DNA of 64,000 bases. Origin: Zygnema cylindricum. Taxonomy: Eukaryota; Streptophyta; Zygnematophyceae; Zygnematales; Zygnemataceae. The stretch spans positions 1-64,000 of the forward strand of contig JBBHKE010002959.1 in NCBI GenBank assembly GCA_037447655.1. Direction: 5' to 3'. The notes under the pieces are model-generated. The model searched no databases, was not told the DNA's origin, and saw only the letters and a list, made by a program, of their open reading frames with translations. The translations under genes and the position numbers were made by a program. Shown here one piece after another: positions 11,421 through 22,156 of the stretch (the first letter of the stretch is position 1; each line of letters starts with the position of its first letter).

Positions 11421-12825
11421 CATTCCAATTGTTTCCCCTTTCTTGAGTGCCCTCTTAAGCTGTAAAGCCGAAAGCATGCGTCCCTCTTCCACACTTTTAC
11501 CAGCCACTGCGGTGTTTACCTCATACTCTTTTTCGCCCTTCGTGACCCTCACACCATTGTTCCTCTAATCAATGGTCGGATTCCACTTTTGAAGCCACGG
11601 CTTCCCCACGATTACCTCATGCTCCCCGAGGGGTAATACGTGAAGCGTCTCATACCAATGAAAGTTCCCCAAACTAACCCACAGTCAAAGTGTGCAATGA
11701 GTGATCCCAATAGAGGTGTCATCGACTAGTTGAACCGATTGCTGATTTGGAACAACTATGAGAGGCAACTTCAACTTCTTCACCGTCTTCTCGTAATTGA
11801 AATTCCTTGACGCTCCAAAGTCAACCATGAAGCCAATTACACTACCCCCAATCTTTCCTTAAAAAACCAAGGGGTCCCCTCCTTTTCCAGCCAATCTCAT
11901 GATAGTGAGTTTGCCTTTTGTGGGGTCTTTTCTTCTGGGCAATCTCTAGCCATATAGTTTGGGGAACCACACTGGAAGCATAATTCATTTTGCCTCCTCC
12001 TTTGGAGCTCCTCGGGGGACAGGTCATTTGTCTTTTTTTTTTAATTGCGTTGACCGAGTGTGCGTCCTCCTTAATTACTCCTTGCTCCATAGGGGTCAAA
12101 CCATCATCCCTTCGGCTCCCTCCGCTACTACTCGATCCGAAATGATGGGACCTACAAAGGGTGAAGTCAATTTAATCGGTCCGTTCCGCAAATTGGACAA
12201 TTGCAGTAAGGCTAAGAGTCGTTGTTTCTCGTGCGAGCCATTGTTCCACATCGCGTCGGATTGAAGCCTTGAGCCCCTTAATATATTTGTCAACACCTTG
12301 TTCCTCCGACATCGTTGGAATCTGAACCTTGCACTCCAAAAATCGTTGCGTGTATTCCAATACGGAAGTGCGTTGTCTGGACACAGAAACCTTATCCCTT
12401 GCAGCCTTGACGGTGTTCACGGGTTGCCAGCAGTCACGAAGAGAATGGACAAACACAGTCCAATCAGCTGGTACCCCGCCATCTTCCACCATTGCCCTCC
12501 ACCACGCTCCTACTGCCCCTTTGAATAATCCTCCTGCATAATAAATCATTTCGCGATCGGACAAGCTGGGAAAATTATCTAGGTAGTTCGCCGCCGAAAA
12601 CAACCACGTATCAAGATTCTTGTGTTTGGTAGGGTCAAACTCATCGAGTAATCTCAACATCGGTCTCCAGGAATCTCTCTCTGTGCCTCTGTGTGCTCGT
12701 TCACCAAGACGAGTTTCCAAAGTTGGGAAGGTGTCACTTAAGTGAGCGTTCACCAATCTGACGTTCTCCAATTCCCGAAGGACTCGCTCCAACATATCAG
12801 CTGTGGAGACACCATGACCTTCCAT
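11421..12825 (-). pseudogene. Ty3/gypsy gag and protease
   Basis: Gag begins with ATG at 12825. A leucine-rich helix is followed by a retrotransposon-gag domain (DTWLFSAANYLDNFP, GAVGAWWRAMVEDGG, EYTQRFLECKVQIPTM). A zinc knuckle lies at 11939-11980 with spacing C-x2-C-x4-Y-x4-C: the zinc-binding His is Tyr. The protease active site near 11815 reads Asp-Phe-Gly instead of Asp-Ser/Thr-Gly. Both changes fit single C-to-T transitions. Gag and protease are separated by frame breaks. Confidence 0.82.
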
Positions 12826-12845
12826 ACTGTCGAGTCACGAGGATT

Positions 12846-12860
12846 GGCTGCGATACTAAT
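12846..12860 (-). other. Possible gypsy primer-binding site and LTR end
   Basis: On the element strand a short stretch ending ACA is followed by TTAGTATCGCAGCC, which resembles the common TGGTATCAGAGCC (tRNA-Met 3'-end) primer site. Only about 75 bases of possible LTR remain before Copia sequence of another family begins. Confidence 0.35.
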
Positions 12861-12934
12861 GTAAAAAGAATAAACTAAACACCACTCCAAGATGCATAAC
12901 GGAATATTCCCAAAGATTCACTCGTAGCAAATGT

Positions 12935-13822
12935 TGTTCTACAACCACAGTTGCAGGTGGAAGATCACCAAGGGTAGTAGATGTAGACATAGACTTCAGC
13001 AAAAGCTACCAGAAATCTTATCAAACAACCAACTTTGATATAACACAAAAAGTACTCACAGTTTCCAAATATCACCAAATTCCACAATAATACAGTGTCA
13101 CATGCAGTCTGCCAATTCCCAAAATTGCAGCTCAATTGAATCAGTATACCATAAGATACAACACTTGGAAGTTTCCCAAAAACTGTCCTTTAGAGAGTTA
13201 AATCTCAATACTGGATAATTACAATTTTGGCTAAGTCCTAACTTTATACTCACAGAGAGTATCTACTGAAAACTAACTAATCCGATGTCTACACTTGGAA
13301 CAGCAGTACTGCACTACACTACGACAAGGTACCGAATCAGTACACTATTTGTACTATGAGTACGTCCAAACCCTATTTGACTACTAAACAAAAATATACT
13401 TAGTGGAACACTACATTCTAATCCGCTAAGTAAAAACTACTGTGTTTCAGATATGCAAATAGATTCCCGTACAGTAGTGTTCAGGGTGCTTAGTCAGCAG
13501 TGGATGCTAGGGTCCAGCCGACTGTTGATCAAGTGCTCCAAGTCACCTGAGATTGTACAAAGTGATGAGTCACTTATCGTCCCACCTGAATCTCTTCCGT
13601 TCACACGATTCGCATCTGCGATAGTCGTTGAATGTTGTACCACTATCTTCGCGGACAATCGGTTGAGTCCGTCCGTCCGATTCTTCAACAATATTCGTTC
13701 GATGTGTGACGCGTGGTAAAGTGTGTCAGCGCTTTCCCGAAAAACCCATATGATGTTTATTTTCTGACATGTGTCCATGCAGAAGTACAATACAGTTCAA
13801 AAGTAATATTGCTACTGTCACA
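12935..13822 (-). mobile_element. Copia E-type 5' LTR with start of gag
   Basis: Minus strand from 13822 (TGTGACAGTAGC) aligns with the plus-strand E LTR beginning at 37258 (TGTGACACTAG). Shared blocks are 'GAGTATAAAG.TTAGGACTTAG', 'TCTTATGGT.TACTG' and 'CAATT..GCTG.AA'. A gag start near 12990 reads MSTSTTLGDLPPATVVVEQ, parallel to the E leader peptide (Thr/Ala/Pro-rich then IIIEQ). The rest of the element is missing and gypsy sequence begins next to it. Confidence 0.65.
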
Positions 13823-14320
13823 CTAAATGAGATAAGTATTACAACTTATCTAGACCAAAAATATTCTAAGTACTTGGTCTCTCCTCACAGCTCTGTTTAG
13901 TGAGTATTAAGATTTCTTATTTCAACAGCAAGATCAAGGTTACACAGTGCACACAAGGACAAGCTGGAGCTTTATTAATCAGGAAGAGATTACAAGATTT
14001 TCTACTCGTTGTCTTAAATTTGCTTCTAAAAAGAGTTTCACTCCACTAAATCTACTCACTATTTAAACTAGCTTTTGTCAGCTAATCCGCTACTACAGCT
14101 AGTCAACTATGTACACGTGGATACCCTTCATTAATTGTATCCTATCCACACTAAGTTCAAGAACCATATAGTACACTCTACATTTTGCTACGTTGCTATG
14201 CTGCTAAGTTGCGCTGCTATGCTGCTATGCTGCGCTAGTCTAACATTGAGGCTGCGCTGCTCTGACATCGCAACTAGAGCAGCTTCTCCAATCTACTCCC
14301 ATTGTGTAACCCTGTTACAA
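13823..14320. other. Gene-free spacer with a GCTGCTATGCTGC-type repeat
   Basis: Lies between the E-type LTR and the truncated end of Copia C. It holds a short imperfect repeat of gctgctatgctgc at about 14195-14255. No coding signal is seen. Confidence 0.4.
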
Positions 14321-15457
14321 GGACGAGTACAGTTCATAAAATAAATCAAACTACTGACAACTTGTCTGTACGTAATAGTTTGCATGAACTTGCTTTCTTC
14401 AGGTCCTAACTAACTATCTAAGATTAAGACTCCCTTTTCTAAGCTCTTGTCATTTCCCTTCTTTAAGTCCATTAGAGTCATACAACTATTTCCCTTATCC
14501 ATTTGAAATTTTTCAAGCATATTCTCTATTGCTTCTTTTTGAGTTAGTCTTATTGTTTTTTTCTCTCTATCCCTTTCCATCTGTATTCCAAAATCTACTT
14601 TGCCTCTCCCAAGTCCTTCATTTCAAATCTACTATTTAGATCCTTTTTCAATCCATTCATTTTCTCCATTGATTTACTCTTAACAAGCAGATCATCCACA
14701 TAGATAGCAATGAAAATTATACCTTCCTCGTCCTCAAATATATAGATGGAATGATCCGAACTGATTTGGATATATCCAAAACTTGTTAGAAACTTGTCCT
14801 GCTTCTTGTTCCATTGACGTGGAGCTTGCTTTAGTCCGTAAAGGAATTTTATCAATCTGCACACTTTACTTTCTTCTCCTTTCTCCACAAATCTTTCTAG
14901 TTGTCATATGAATCTCTTTTTCAAATTCCTTTTGTTTATGAAGCGGTTTTGATGTCCATCTGGTGCACTTCGATGTCTTCCGCTGCCGCTAGACTAAGTA
15001 GAATCCGGACCGATGAAAATCTAACAACCGGAGCGAAGGTCTCCTCATAATCAATTCCCTCCAACTATGTGAACCCCTTTGCCATTAATCTGGCCATGTA
15101 CCGCTCGATAGTGTTATCCGGATTGAGTTTCAACTTAAATACCCACTTACATCCTATCGGCTTTCTGTCCGGAAGACAATCCACCAGCTCCCATGTGTTT
15201 GCTTCCATAATGGAAGCCATCTCATCATTAATGGCTGTCACCCATCTACGACTTTCTGGACTATTAATTGCCTCTGAGTAAGTCTGGAGTTCGCTCAAAT
15301 GTGACAGCTTAGTTACATTACTGTTTATGTGTCTCTTCCAGTCTCTTGCTGCTTCTCCTACCTACTTCAACCGTGATGCAGGGATAAAGGGTAATCTCAT
15401 ATTTCTCCGAACAACTTCATCTTCTCCACTATCCATGGAGTCCATCTCTGGATGTTC
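14321..15457 (-). pseudogene. Copia C reverse transcriptase fragment
   Basis: Minus strand carries the linker and RT segments AINDEMASIMEANTWELVDC (about 15230), GCKWVFKLKLNPDNTIE (about 15150), FLYGLKQAPRQWN (about 14840) and IAIYVDDLLVKSKS (catalytic Asp pair, about 14700). Frames are broken near 15065 and 14890. It ends abruptly in the segment equivalent to YFMNCTRP of D. Upstream it continues across element B into the integrase at 19651. Confidence 0.85.
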
Positions 15458-15573
15458 TGTTGATATTTTAGTATTTTCTAGGTCTGTATTAGGATAGAAA
15501 AGAGCAAAGGCTGGATGTTCTGTTGATATTTGAGTATTTTCTAGGTTTGTATTAGGATAGAAAAGAGCAGGGG
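15448..15573 (+). repeat. 63-bp tandem duplication across the target site and LTR start of B
   Basis: The segment beginning ctggatgttcTGTTGATATT occurs at 15448 and again at 15511 with period 63. Each copy contains target sequence plus the first bases of the B LTR, so the duplication arose after B inserted. Confidence 0.75.
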
Positions 15574-16660
15574 CAGTTTGCCTCTAACTCTCCTCTTCAA
15601 ACCCCCACACTTGTCGTAGTAACTAAAGGCTAGATAAGGAGCTAGAGCCATGGCTCCCTAAAGCTCAGTAGAGAAGAAAAGGGGGGAATTAGGTAGATTT
15701 ACCAAAAGATACTTGACAGACCAAGGAATTGATCCTGGTACCTGCCGTCCGTCAAGTCAACCGCAACTAGGAGCTTCGTCTGTTTAGTCTAAGACTAGTG
15801 CTAATGTATAATGGGTTGATACGTATTTAAACATGTACACGTAGGTTTTTCCATTTAACTAGATTACGGTTTAAAGGGCATAGAAACAGTTGTACTATTA
15901 GTACCCGACGAAACAAATAGTACAGACATTTATTTCGACGGTCCGTATTAAATACCGATATCAATCGGAGTGCCGTGGTTAACGCCAACTTCGCAGAAAA
16001 GACAATTTGGCGGTTTGCGGACTATGCCACTCTGGATGACACGTGGCAATATCACACGGGTTTACAAAATCTCAAGAACAGAAGGCAACAAATACGGATG
16101 TGACAAATGTCGCATTACGGCGACGTCGTACACTGTCTGTACAGAAAGTTATCCGGCATCTGTACTTTCTTCTACAATACAGTCCTGTGATTTGTCAGTA
16201 CTTCAGTACGAGGGGGGGTTTAGAGAGGGGTTTAGGACTTAGAATATTTTGGGTGTGTAGCCGCCTCTCCTAGAGAGCATCTTGTATAAAAGACAAACTT
16301 TGGACAACCATAACTATTCACTCAGTTGACCATTTTCAATGATTCTTTTTGCTGCGGACTCAAAGGAGTCCAAGCTACATGGGAAAGTAGACGGTTATAG
16401 TTTTTTTCCTGCCTAGTTGGCTGCATTTCTAAGGGAAAGTCAAAGTGGGTGAATGAATCCAAATCACATATTCTAACTTTGCATTCTGTGGTGGATCTGA
16501 GCAAGCAGGAGGTCTTGTTTCACAGGGGTGAAGCTTTAATAGAGATCTGATTCTCAAGGGGTCAATCATTTGGGACTATATAAACTTGGAGTTCGCACTA
16601 TCTCGATTAGCTTATTTTGATCTGCAAATTCTGCGTGGCAATGGAGCCCATAGAATTTGA
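15458..16660 (+). repeat. Copia B 5' LTR
   Basis: Begins TGTTGATATT and ends AATTTGA, where the 3' copy has AATTTCA. Contains GTAC motifs, a CACGTG box, a TATA box at 16285, leader hairpins, and the Gag ATG at 16641, 20 bases before the LTR end. Confidence 0.88.
16285..16292 (+). promoter_or_regulatory. TATA box of the B 5' LTR
   Basis: TATAAAAG follows the block 'GGACTTAGAATATTTTGGG' that recurs in the other LTR families. Transcription would begin roughly 25-35 bases downstream. The 3' LTR has the same box at 19271-19278. Confidence 0.6.
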
Positions 16661-18024
16661 GGTTATGTGCCCACCATCTAGGGTGCCTATGTTCGATGGA
16701 ACAGACTTCACTTATTGGGAGTTTACAATGGAGGGATTACTTTTCGAGAAGCACTTATGGGGAATTGTTTCAGGACAAATGAGATGTCCGCCACGTGGCT
16801 TTGGAGGAGCTTACTATGGAGAATGATCTGAGGCTGCCCAGATTATGAACCGGCGTTCAAATGCAACCAAAGGTGAAGGGAAAAACCTTGCCGTCGATGG
16901 GGAAAAAAGAGAGAAGGAAAAAGGGACATCTATGGTGAGGGGAGCTAGGCTATCAGCTATGGTACCACTTGTAGGGATTAAAACTGAAGAAAATGACTGA
17001 AAAATAGGGGAATACAAAAACACTATAGCAAAGCATCTCACACTTAGAAACGTATCTAAGTCCATAGCTATCACTATTATAAACTTAAAGAAGTCTTAAG
17101 AGATGTGGGAAGCACTAATTAGATTTATAAGAGTGAGACTATACAAAGGCAGCAGGTTGTAAAACAAAAAATAGAAGCCTATGTTTATAAAAGCGGTAGC
17201 ATGATAGAGTTTTGCAATGATATTGATGCGTTATATGTTGAGCTTGCTAGAGCGTGATATGTAGAATGTGAAGAGAGAAAGATTAATACACTAATCATGA
17301 AACTCCTACATGAGTACGAAGACATCATTTACCGTATGTAGGGAATAGATGGCTCCTCGTGGACTTGGAGCATTACCATGGGGATAATTCTTGTGAGGGA
17401 CAGCACTTTGGAGCTTTTTCGGGGAAGTGACAGGGTGACTGGCGGAAGCGTGATGTGAGGAATGGCGGTGACGAGTGGAAGCGTGATGATAGGAAGAACG
17501 ACAAAGGTAAACCTTATTGGAACTTCGATGGAAAGAGAGGGAGAGGAAAAGAGAGGGGAGCTTTGAAAAAAGGTGTTTGCTTCGCTTGTAGGAAATCGGG
17601 TCACTATAGGGAGGAGTGTCCTTGTTTGGAAGATCTTAGAAGTTGGTATGTGAATGAAAAGGAAAAAGGGGAAGAGGAGAAAGAGGATGAAGAAATTTTT
17701 GAGCTTCTTCACATCGGTAAAATGGAGGAGAAATTAAAGCACACAGAAATTCCACGAAAGCATCAATGTGCTTTTGGAGGTATAAGGGAAGTAAAGAGAG
17801 AGGAGGTACTTGAGGATGTCAAGGAGTGTAGAGTGTATGACTTAGAGATGAGTAAGTCAGATCTAGGGTCCATGAGTGAAAAAGGGAAAAATCAGAATAT
17901 TGTGGATATTTTTATAGATATTTTGGAAACACAAAACTGGTCGGACGGGGAGACTACAACGGATTCCGAGGAAAGGGGAGAAGTAAATCTAGAGGGGGTT
18001 TTAAAGGATAGGGGAGAAGAATAA
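16641..18024 (+). pseudogene. Copia B gag
   Basis: ATG at 16641 inside the LTR opens the frame MEPIEFEVM, which passes through the primer site into PPSRVPMFDGTDFTYWE. Stops near 16826 and 17330 and frameshifts break the capsid region. The second part (from about 17455) is open: Arg/Gly/Lys-rich, then the CCHC knuckle CFACRKSGHYREEC (17582-17623), then a very acidic tail. The tail has the RKHQCAFGG segment that precedes protease in other copies, but no protease follows. It ends at the stop at 18022-18024. Confidence 0.8.
16661..16673 (+). other. Copia B primer-binding site
   Basis: GGTTATGTGCCCA immediately follows the LTR. One mismatch to the complement of the initiator tRNA-Met anticodon arm. 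Confidence 0.75.
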
Positions 18025-18096
18025 TATTTAAAGAAAGGTTTAAGGGAGGAGAAATATTTTTCGGGAATAAAAATAGAAAGTGATAGTGGAAAGAAA

Positions 18097-18291
18097 TTGA
18101 TGGGAGAGAGTGAGGAAAGTTCAATTTTTGGGGGTAATGGGTTTGACATCACTAAAGGGAGTGATGGAATTTATGAAGGTGTGCCTGTAAAAGGGTTAGC
18201 ATCAAGGTGTGTGTTGCAGATTGGAGATGGGGCTGGCTGTTTGAATTGCAAGAGGGAAATTGGATTTAGTGTGGATGGAAAAAAGATGTGA
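18097..18291 (+). pseudogene. RNase H remnant in Copia B
   Basis: The frame contains FGGNGFDITKGSDGIYEG and RCVLQIGDGAG, which align with the D RNase H segment (LGGEHTDITTWSDASYGD ... YVLQIGSGACCW). The catalytic Asp is retained but the neighbouring Trp is lost and the domain is cut short. It shows that B derives from a complete element by internal deletion. Confidence 0.7.
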
Positions 18292-18493
18292 ATTAAATCT
18301 TGGCTCGAATTTATGAAAAGTGGGATGCTAAATAAAATGTGTGATTAAATTATTATTTCGGTTCATCTAATGCACTGTTGTAAATACGAGAGTATTTCTC
18401 TTAAGTATTAAAGGAAAAAGAAAAAGGAAAAAAGAGGGGTGCGGGTTTTTTTTTTTTTATGTGTTTGTGGGAGTTAAAAGGAAAATAGACCAG

Positions 18494-18506
18494 AAAATAA
18501 GGGGAG
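18494..18506 (+). other. Copia B polypurine tract
   Basis: AAAATAAGGGGAG directly precedes the 3' LTR (TGTTGATATT). Identical to the tract of element A. Confidence 0.8.
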
Positions 18507-19645
18507 TGTTGATATTTGAGTATTTTCTAGGTCTGTATTAGGATAGATAAGAGCAAAGGCAGTCTGCCTCGAACACTCCTCTCCAAGCCCCCTCACTTGT
18601 CGTAGTCACTTAAGGCTAGATAAGGAGCTAGAGCCATGGCTCCCTAAAGCTAAGTAGAGAAGACAAGGGGGGAATTAGGTAGATTTACCAAAAGGTACTT
18701 GACGGACCCAAGAATTGATCCTGGTACCTGCCGTCCGTCAAGTCAACCGCATCCGGTAGCTTTGTCCGTTTAGTCTAAGACTAGTGCTAATGTATAATCG
18801 ATTTGATACGTATTTAAACGTGTACACGTAGGTTTTTCTATTTAACTAGATTACGGTTTAAAGGGCATGGAAACAGTTGTACTATTAGTACCGGACGAAA
18901 CAAATAGTACAGACATTTGTTTCGACGGTCCGTATTAAATCCTGATATCAATCGTACGGCCGTGTTAAGCGCTGGCTTCGCGGAAAGGACAATTTGGCAG
19001 TTTTCAAACTACGCCACTCCGGATGACACAAGGCAACATCACACGGATTTACGGAATCTCCCCAACGGAAGGCAACAAATCTGGATGTGACAAATGTTGC
19101 ATTACGGCGACGTCGTACACTGTCTGTACAGAAAGTACTCCGGCATCTGTACTTTCTTGTACGGTACAGTCTTGTGATTGGTCAGTACCTCAGTACTAGC
19201 GGGGTTTAAAGAGGAGTTTAGGACTTAGAATATTTTGGGTAGGTAGCCGCCTCTCCTAGAGGGCATCTTGTATAAAAGGCAAACTTTGGACAGCCATAAC
19301 TATTAACTCAGTTGACCATTTTCAATGATTCTTTTTGTTGCGGACTTAAGGGAGTCCAGGCTACATGGGGAATTAGACGGTTAGAGTTTTTTGCCTACCT
19401 GGGTGGCTGCATTTCTAAGGGAAAGTCAAAGTGGGTGAATGTATCCAAAACACATATTCTAACTTTGCATTCTGTGGTGGATCTAACAAACACAAAGTCT
19501 TGTTTCACAGGGGTGAAGCTTTAATGGGGTTTGAATTGTCAAGGGGTCTATCATTTGGGTTTATATAAATTAGGAGTCGGCATTATCTAGATTAGCTTCT
19601 TTTGATATGCGAATTATGTGTGGCAATGGAGCCCGTAGAATTTCA
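18507..19645 (+). repeat. Copia B 3' LTR
   Basis: Begins TGTTGATATT, ends AGAATTTCA, TATA box at 19271-19278. Aligns with the 5' LTR over its full length with scattered substitutions. Confidence 0.88.
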
Positions 19646-19650
19646 TGTCC

Positions 19651-20830
19651 ATCGTCTATTTCCGGTCTTTCCTTGTTTTCTTCTTTAGTTTGGCCCCGGA
19701 AGTTGTGACTCCAAGAGAGGGTCACTCTTGGTCAGATTTTTCTCTTCCTCTGCAAGGTCAGGCTGAACCCCAGTTTGGTTATAAGAATCTAAATCTAACT
19801 CATTTTCGGATTCAATTCTAATATTAATTTGTTTAGTGTATTTTAAGGGATCTATAGACTTTCTTTCATCCATGAATACCAAGTGTTTTACTAGGATTAT
19901 GTCTTCTCTTTGAAGATCATAAACTCTATATCCTTTTACGTTTTCATCATATCCAAGTAGGTATTCCAGCTTTCCCTTTGCATCTAACTTCCAATCAGAT
20001 TTTTCTTTGTTTAGACAAAACACTTGACTTCGAACACCTTTAAATGTGAAATATTAGGTTTTCTCCTAGTCCATCTTTCATAAGGTGTTTGTCCTTTTAC
20101 CGCCGAGGAAAGGACTCTATTTTTGAGATAGTTAGCACAATTCATAGCTTTTGCCCAAAAACTTTTTCTTATCTTTTCATCAAACAACATATAATGGGCA
20201 GTATCATTTAATGTCCGATTTAGTCTCTCGGCTACACCATTTTGTTTTGGGTTCTTCGGAACAGTCTTTTGGTGTTGAACCCCTTTCTCTTTCAAGAAAT
20301 CCTCAATCCATTAGAAGTGTATTCCCCCCCATTATCACTCCTCACTCTCTTTGTAGGTGTCTCATGAAGCTTTTCACTCCATGCTTTTTATTCCTTAAAT
20401 TAAGCCAAACCTTCATATTTGATATTCAATGTATTTACTCTAGAGTATCTACACCAATCATTAGTGATAGTAAGCATAAATCTTTTACCTCCAACTGATG
20501 GCACTTTGGCCGGTCCCCATATATCAGTATGAACTAGATCTAAGACCTTTTCACCCTTATATGTTGCCGTTTTTGGAAAAGGCAATCTCTGGGCTTTACC
20601 TTGAGCACATCTACTACAATCATGCAAGGTCTGATTATCTCCGAAATGTATTCCCTTAACTACACCCATTTTCTTCATTTCTTTCAATCTATCTAGATGC
20701 ACATGTCCAAATCTTTTATGCCACATCATCAAATCGCTAACACCAGCATAGTAAACTCTTGTCTTTCCATTACTCAAATTCAGCCTAAACATTCCTTGGC
20801 TACCCTTTTCAGTTGTAAAGTACACTTTAT
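19651..20830 (-). pseudogene. Copia C GAG-pre-integrase and integrase
   Basis: Minus strand: MMWHKRFGHVHLDRLKEM (about 20740), the zinc segment C-S-R-C-A-Q-G-K (about 20610), DLVHTDIWGPAKVP with the first catalytic Asp (about 20540), a break near 20330-20400 around the second Asp, then NGVAERLNRTL with the catalytic Glu (about 20240), and the C-terminal YLLGYDENVKGYRVYDL segment (about 19940). The frame breaks near 20020 and 20300. The final acidic linker ends at the junction with element B. Confidence 0.85.
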
Positions 20831-21230
20831 TTTCATAGCTAGCAAAAAAGACTCATTAGTTACTACTAGTCTCAAAACCCTTATCATCTAAGACCAACGT
20901 AGAGATAAGATTCATGTTCAACTCTGGAATAAAAAGAACATTAGAGAAAGTGACTATAGATGTCGTTCCATCAACTAAGACTAGTTCCACAGATCCTACT
21001 AAGTAGTGGTTACAATTCCCCCTTCCCTATACTCTATCTCTACAATAGGGATATTTCTCATTTTGGTAGACAATGGTTTTTTTCTACACATATGCATAGA
21101 GGCTCCTGAATGAATAATATGTACTCTATCTCTACAATAGGGATATTTCTCATTTTGGTAGACAATGGTTTTTCTCTACACATATGCATAGAGGCTCCTT
21201 AATCCATAATCTAACCTTCTTCAGGAGCTA
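20831..21230 (-). pseudogene. Copia C protease region with a 92-bp tandem duplication
   Basis: The active-site segment equivalent to WIIDSGASMHMC is destroyed: its Trp is TAG and its Ser is TAA near 21205. A segment covering this site is repeated in tandem with a 92-bp period (21031 and 21123). Confidence 0.75.
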
Positions 21231-22144
21231 CTCTTACTCCTCCGAAAGCACAATTTTGCCTCCTTGGAATCTCTAGCCCACCTTTCACCTCTAGTTCCTC
21301 ATTGAGGAGAAGTTCTCTATTGTCCTCATCGGAATCCTCTCCCATACCTTCTGTTGCCACAGTCGCCTTCTTCTTCTTTGCAGTTGGTTTTTGATTTATT
21401 CCTCCTTCAATCTCAGCTCTGTCAGTTTAGTACACTCTATCACGTAGTGTTCCGACTTCTTACAAAAGTGACAAAGCCTCTTCGGAGGCCTCGATCTAGA
21501 TCCATCCGATTGGTTTGTTATTCCTCCTCCACCAAAGTTCTCATAAGGTTTCTTAGAATCCTTATCCTCCCAGTTTGTTCCAGCAACCAATGCTTGAACA
21601 CACTTTCCTCCTCTCTGAATCTCAACTGTTCTTTCCAAAACCAAAATCATCTCCACAACAGAGTTCCAAATCCATCAATGATTTGGCAAATCCTGAACCC
21701 TGTTAACAATGTTTTCATAATCATCTGGGAGTTTCATCAACGAAGTATTAACTTTCTCTTTCTCGGTCTCCTTTTTTCCTGCACTCTACAACTCCATAAA
21801 TAACCTAGGAAAGTTGTTTCAAAAGTCCAACATCTTTCCCCCTTTGTACACATATGCCTGTGCCTTTTGATCCGCCAACTTCTGCTGCTGAATCTTACCG
21901 CTCTTGTAAATGTTGAAAAGAGCCTCCCACAACTCGCCAGCCCTCTCCACATGAAGATGAGGTGTAACCACTGCTTGAGTGAGATGCCTGAGAATAAAAT
22001 GAGTCTCCATGGTATTGTTGAAATCCCGAATTTCACAATTATTTCCCTCGGTTTTTTGAACATCTGCTACCGGAACCGATCCAGTAGCCACCGGTGTGAG
22101 TATCTCCTTCCCTTTCTCTTTCCCTGTGTTACACGATTCTTTCT
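21231..22144 (-). pseudogene. Copia C gag, C-terminal part
   Basis: Minus strand: capsid segments ILRHLTQAVVTPHLHVERA (about 21985) and IQQQKLADQKAQAYVYKGGK (about 21890), the segment MEMILVLERTVEIQRGGK (about 21640) and a CCHC-type knuckle CHFCKKSEHYVIEC (about 21475) in which Glu replaces the usual Gly. A frameshift near 21740-21830 splits the region. The N-terminal part of the same gag lies beyond the X insertion, at 23354-23576. Confidence 0.8.
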
Positions 22145-22156
22145 CCAACATCCTCT

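Larger units (their letters stand above)
2350..12860 (-). mobile_element. Decayed Ty3/gypsy element split by Copia element A
   Basis: Reading the minus strand from 12825 gives gag, zinc knuckle, protease, reverse transcriptase and RNase H down to 9754. The same element resumes at 3293 with the pre-integrase linker and integrase. The order gag-PR-RT-RH-IN defines Ty3/gypsy. Copia element A (3294-9753) sits between RNase H and integrase, so it inserted later. The frame carries many stops. No 3' LTR was found. A leader resembling TGGTATCNNAGCC lies just before gag. Confidence 0.8.
15458..19645 (+). mobile_element. Copia element B, non-autonomous, gag only
   Basis: LTRs 15458-16660 and 18507-19645 are equal in length apart from the 63-bp duplication. 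Target duplications are TGTTC (15453-15457) and TGTCC (19646-19650), one transition apart. The internal region is only 1846 bp: primer site, gag with CCHC knuckle, an acidic tail, a remnant of RNase H and a polypurine tract. Protease, integrase and RT are absent, so enzymes must come from another element. B inserted into Copia C between its integrase and RT. Confidence 0.88.
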
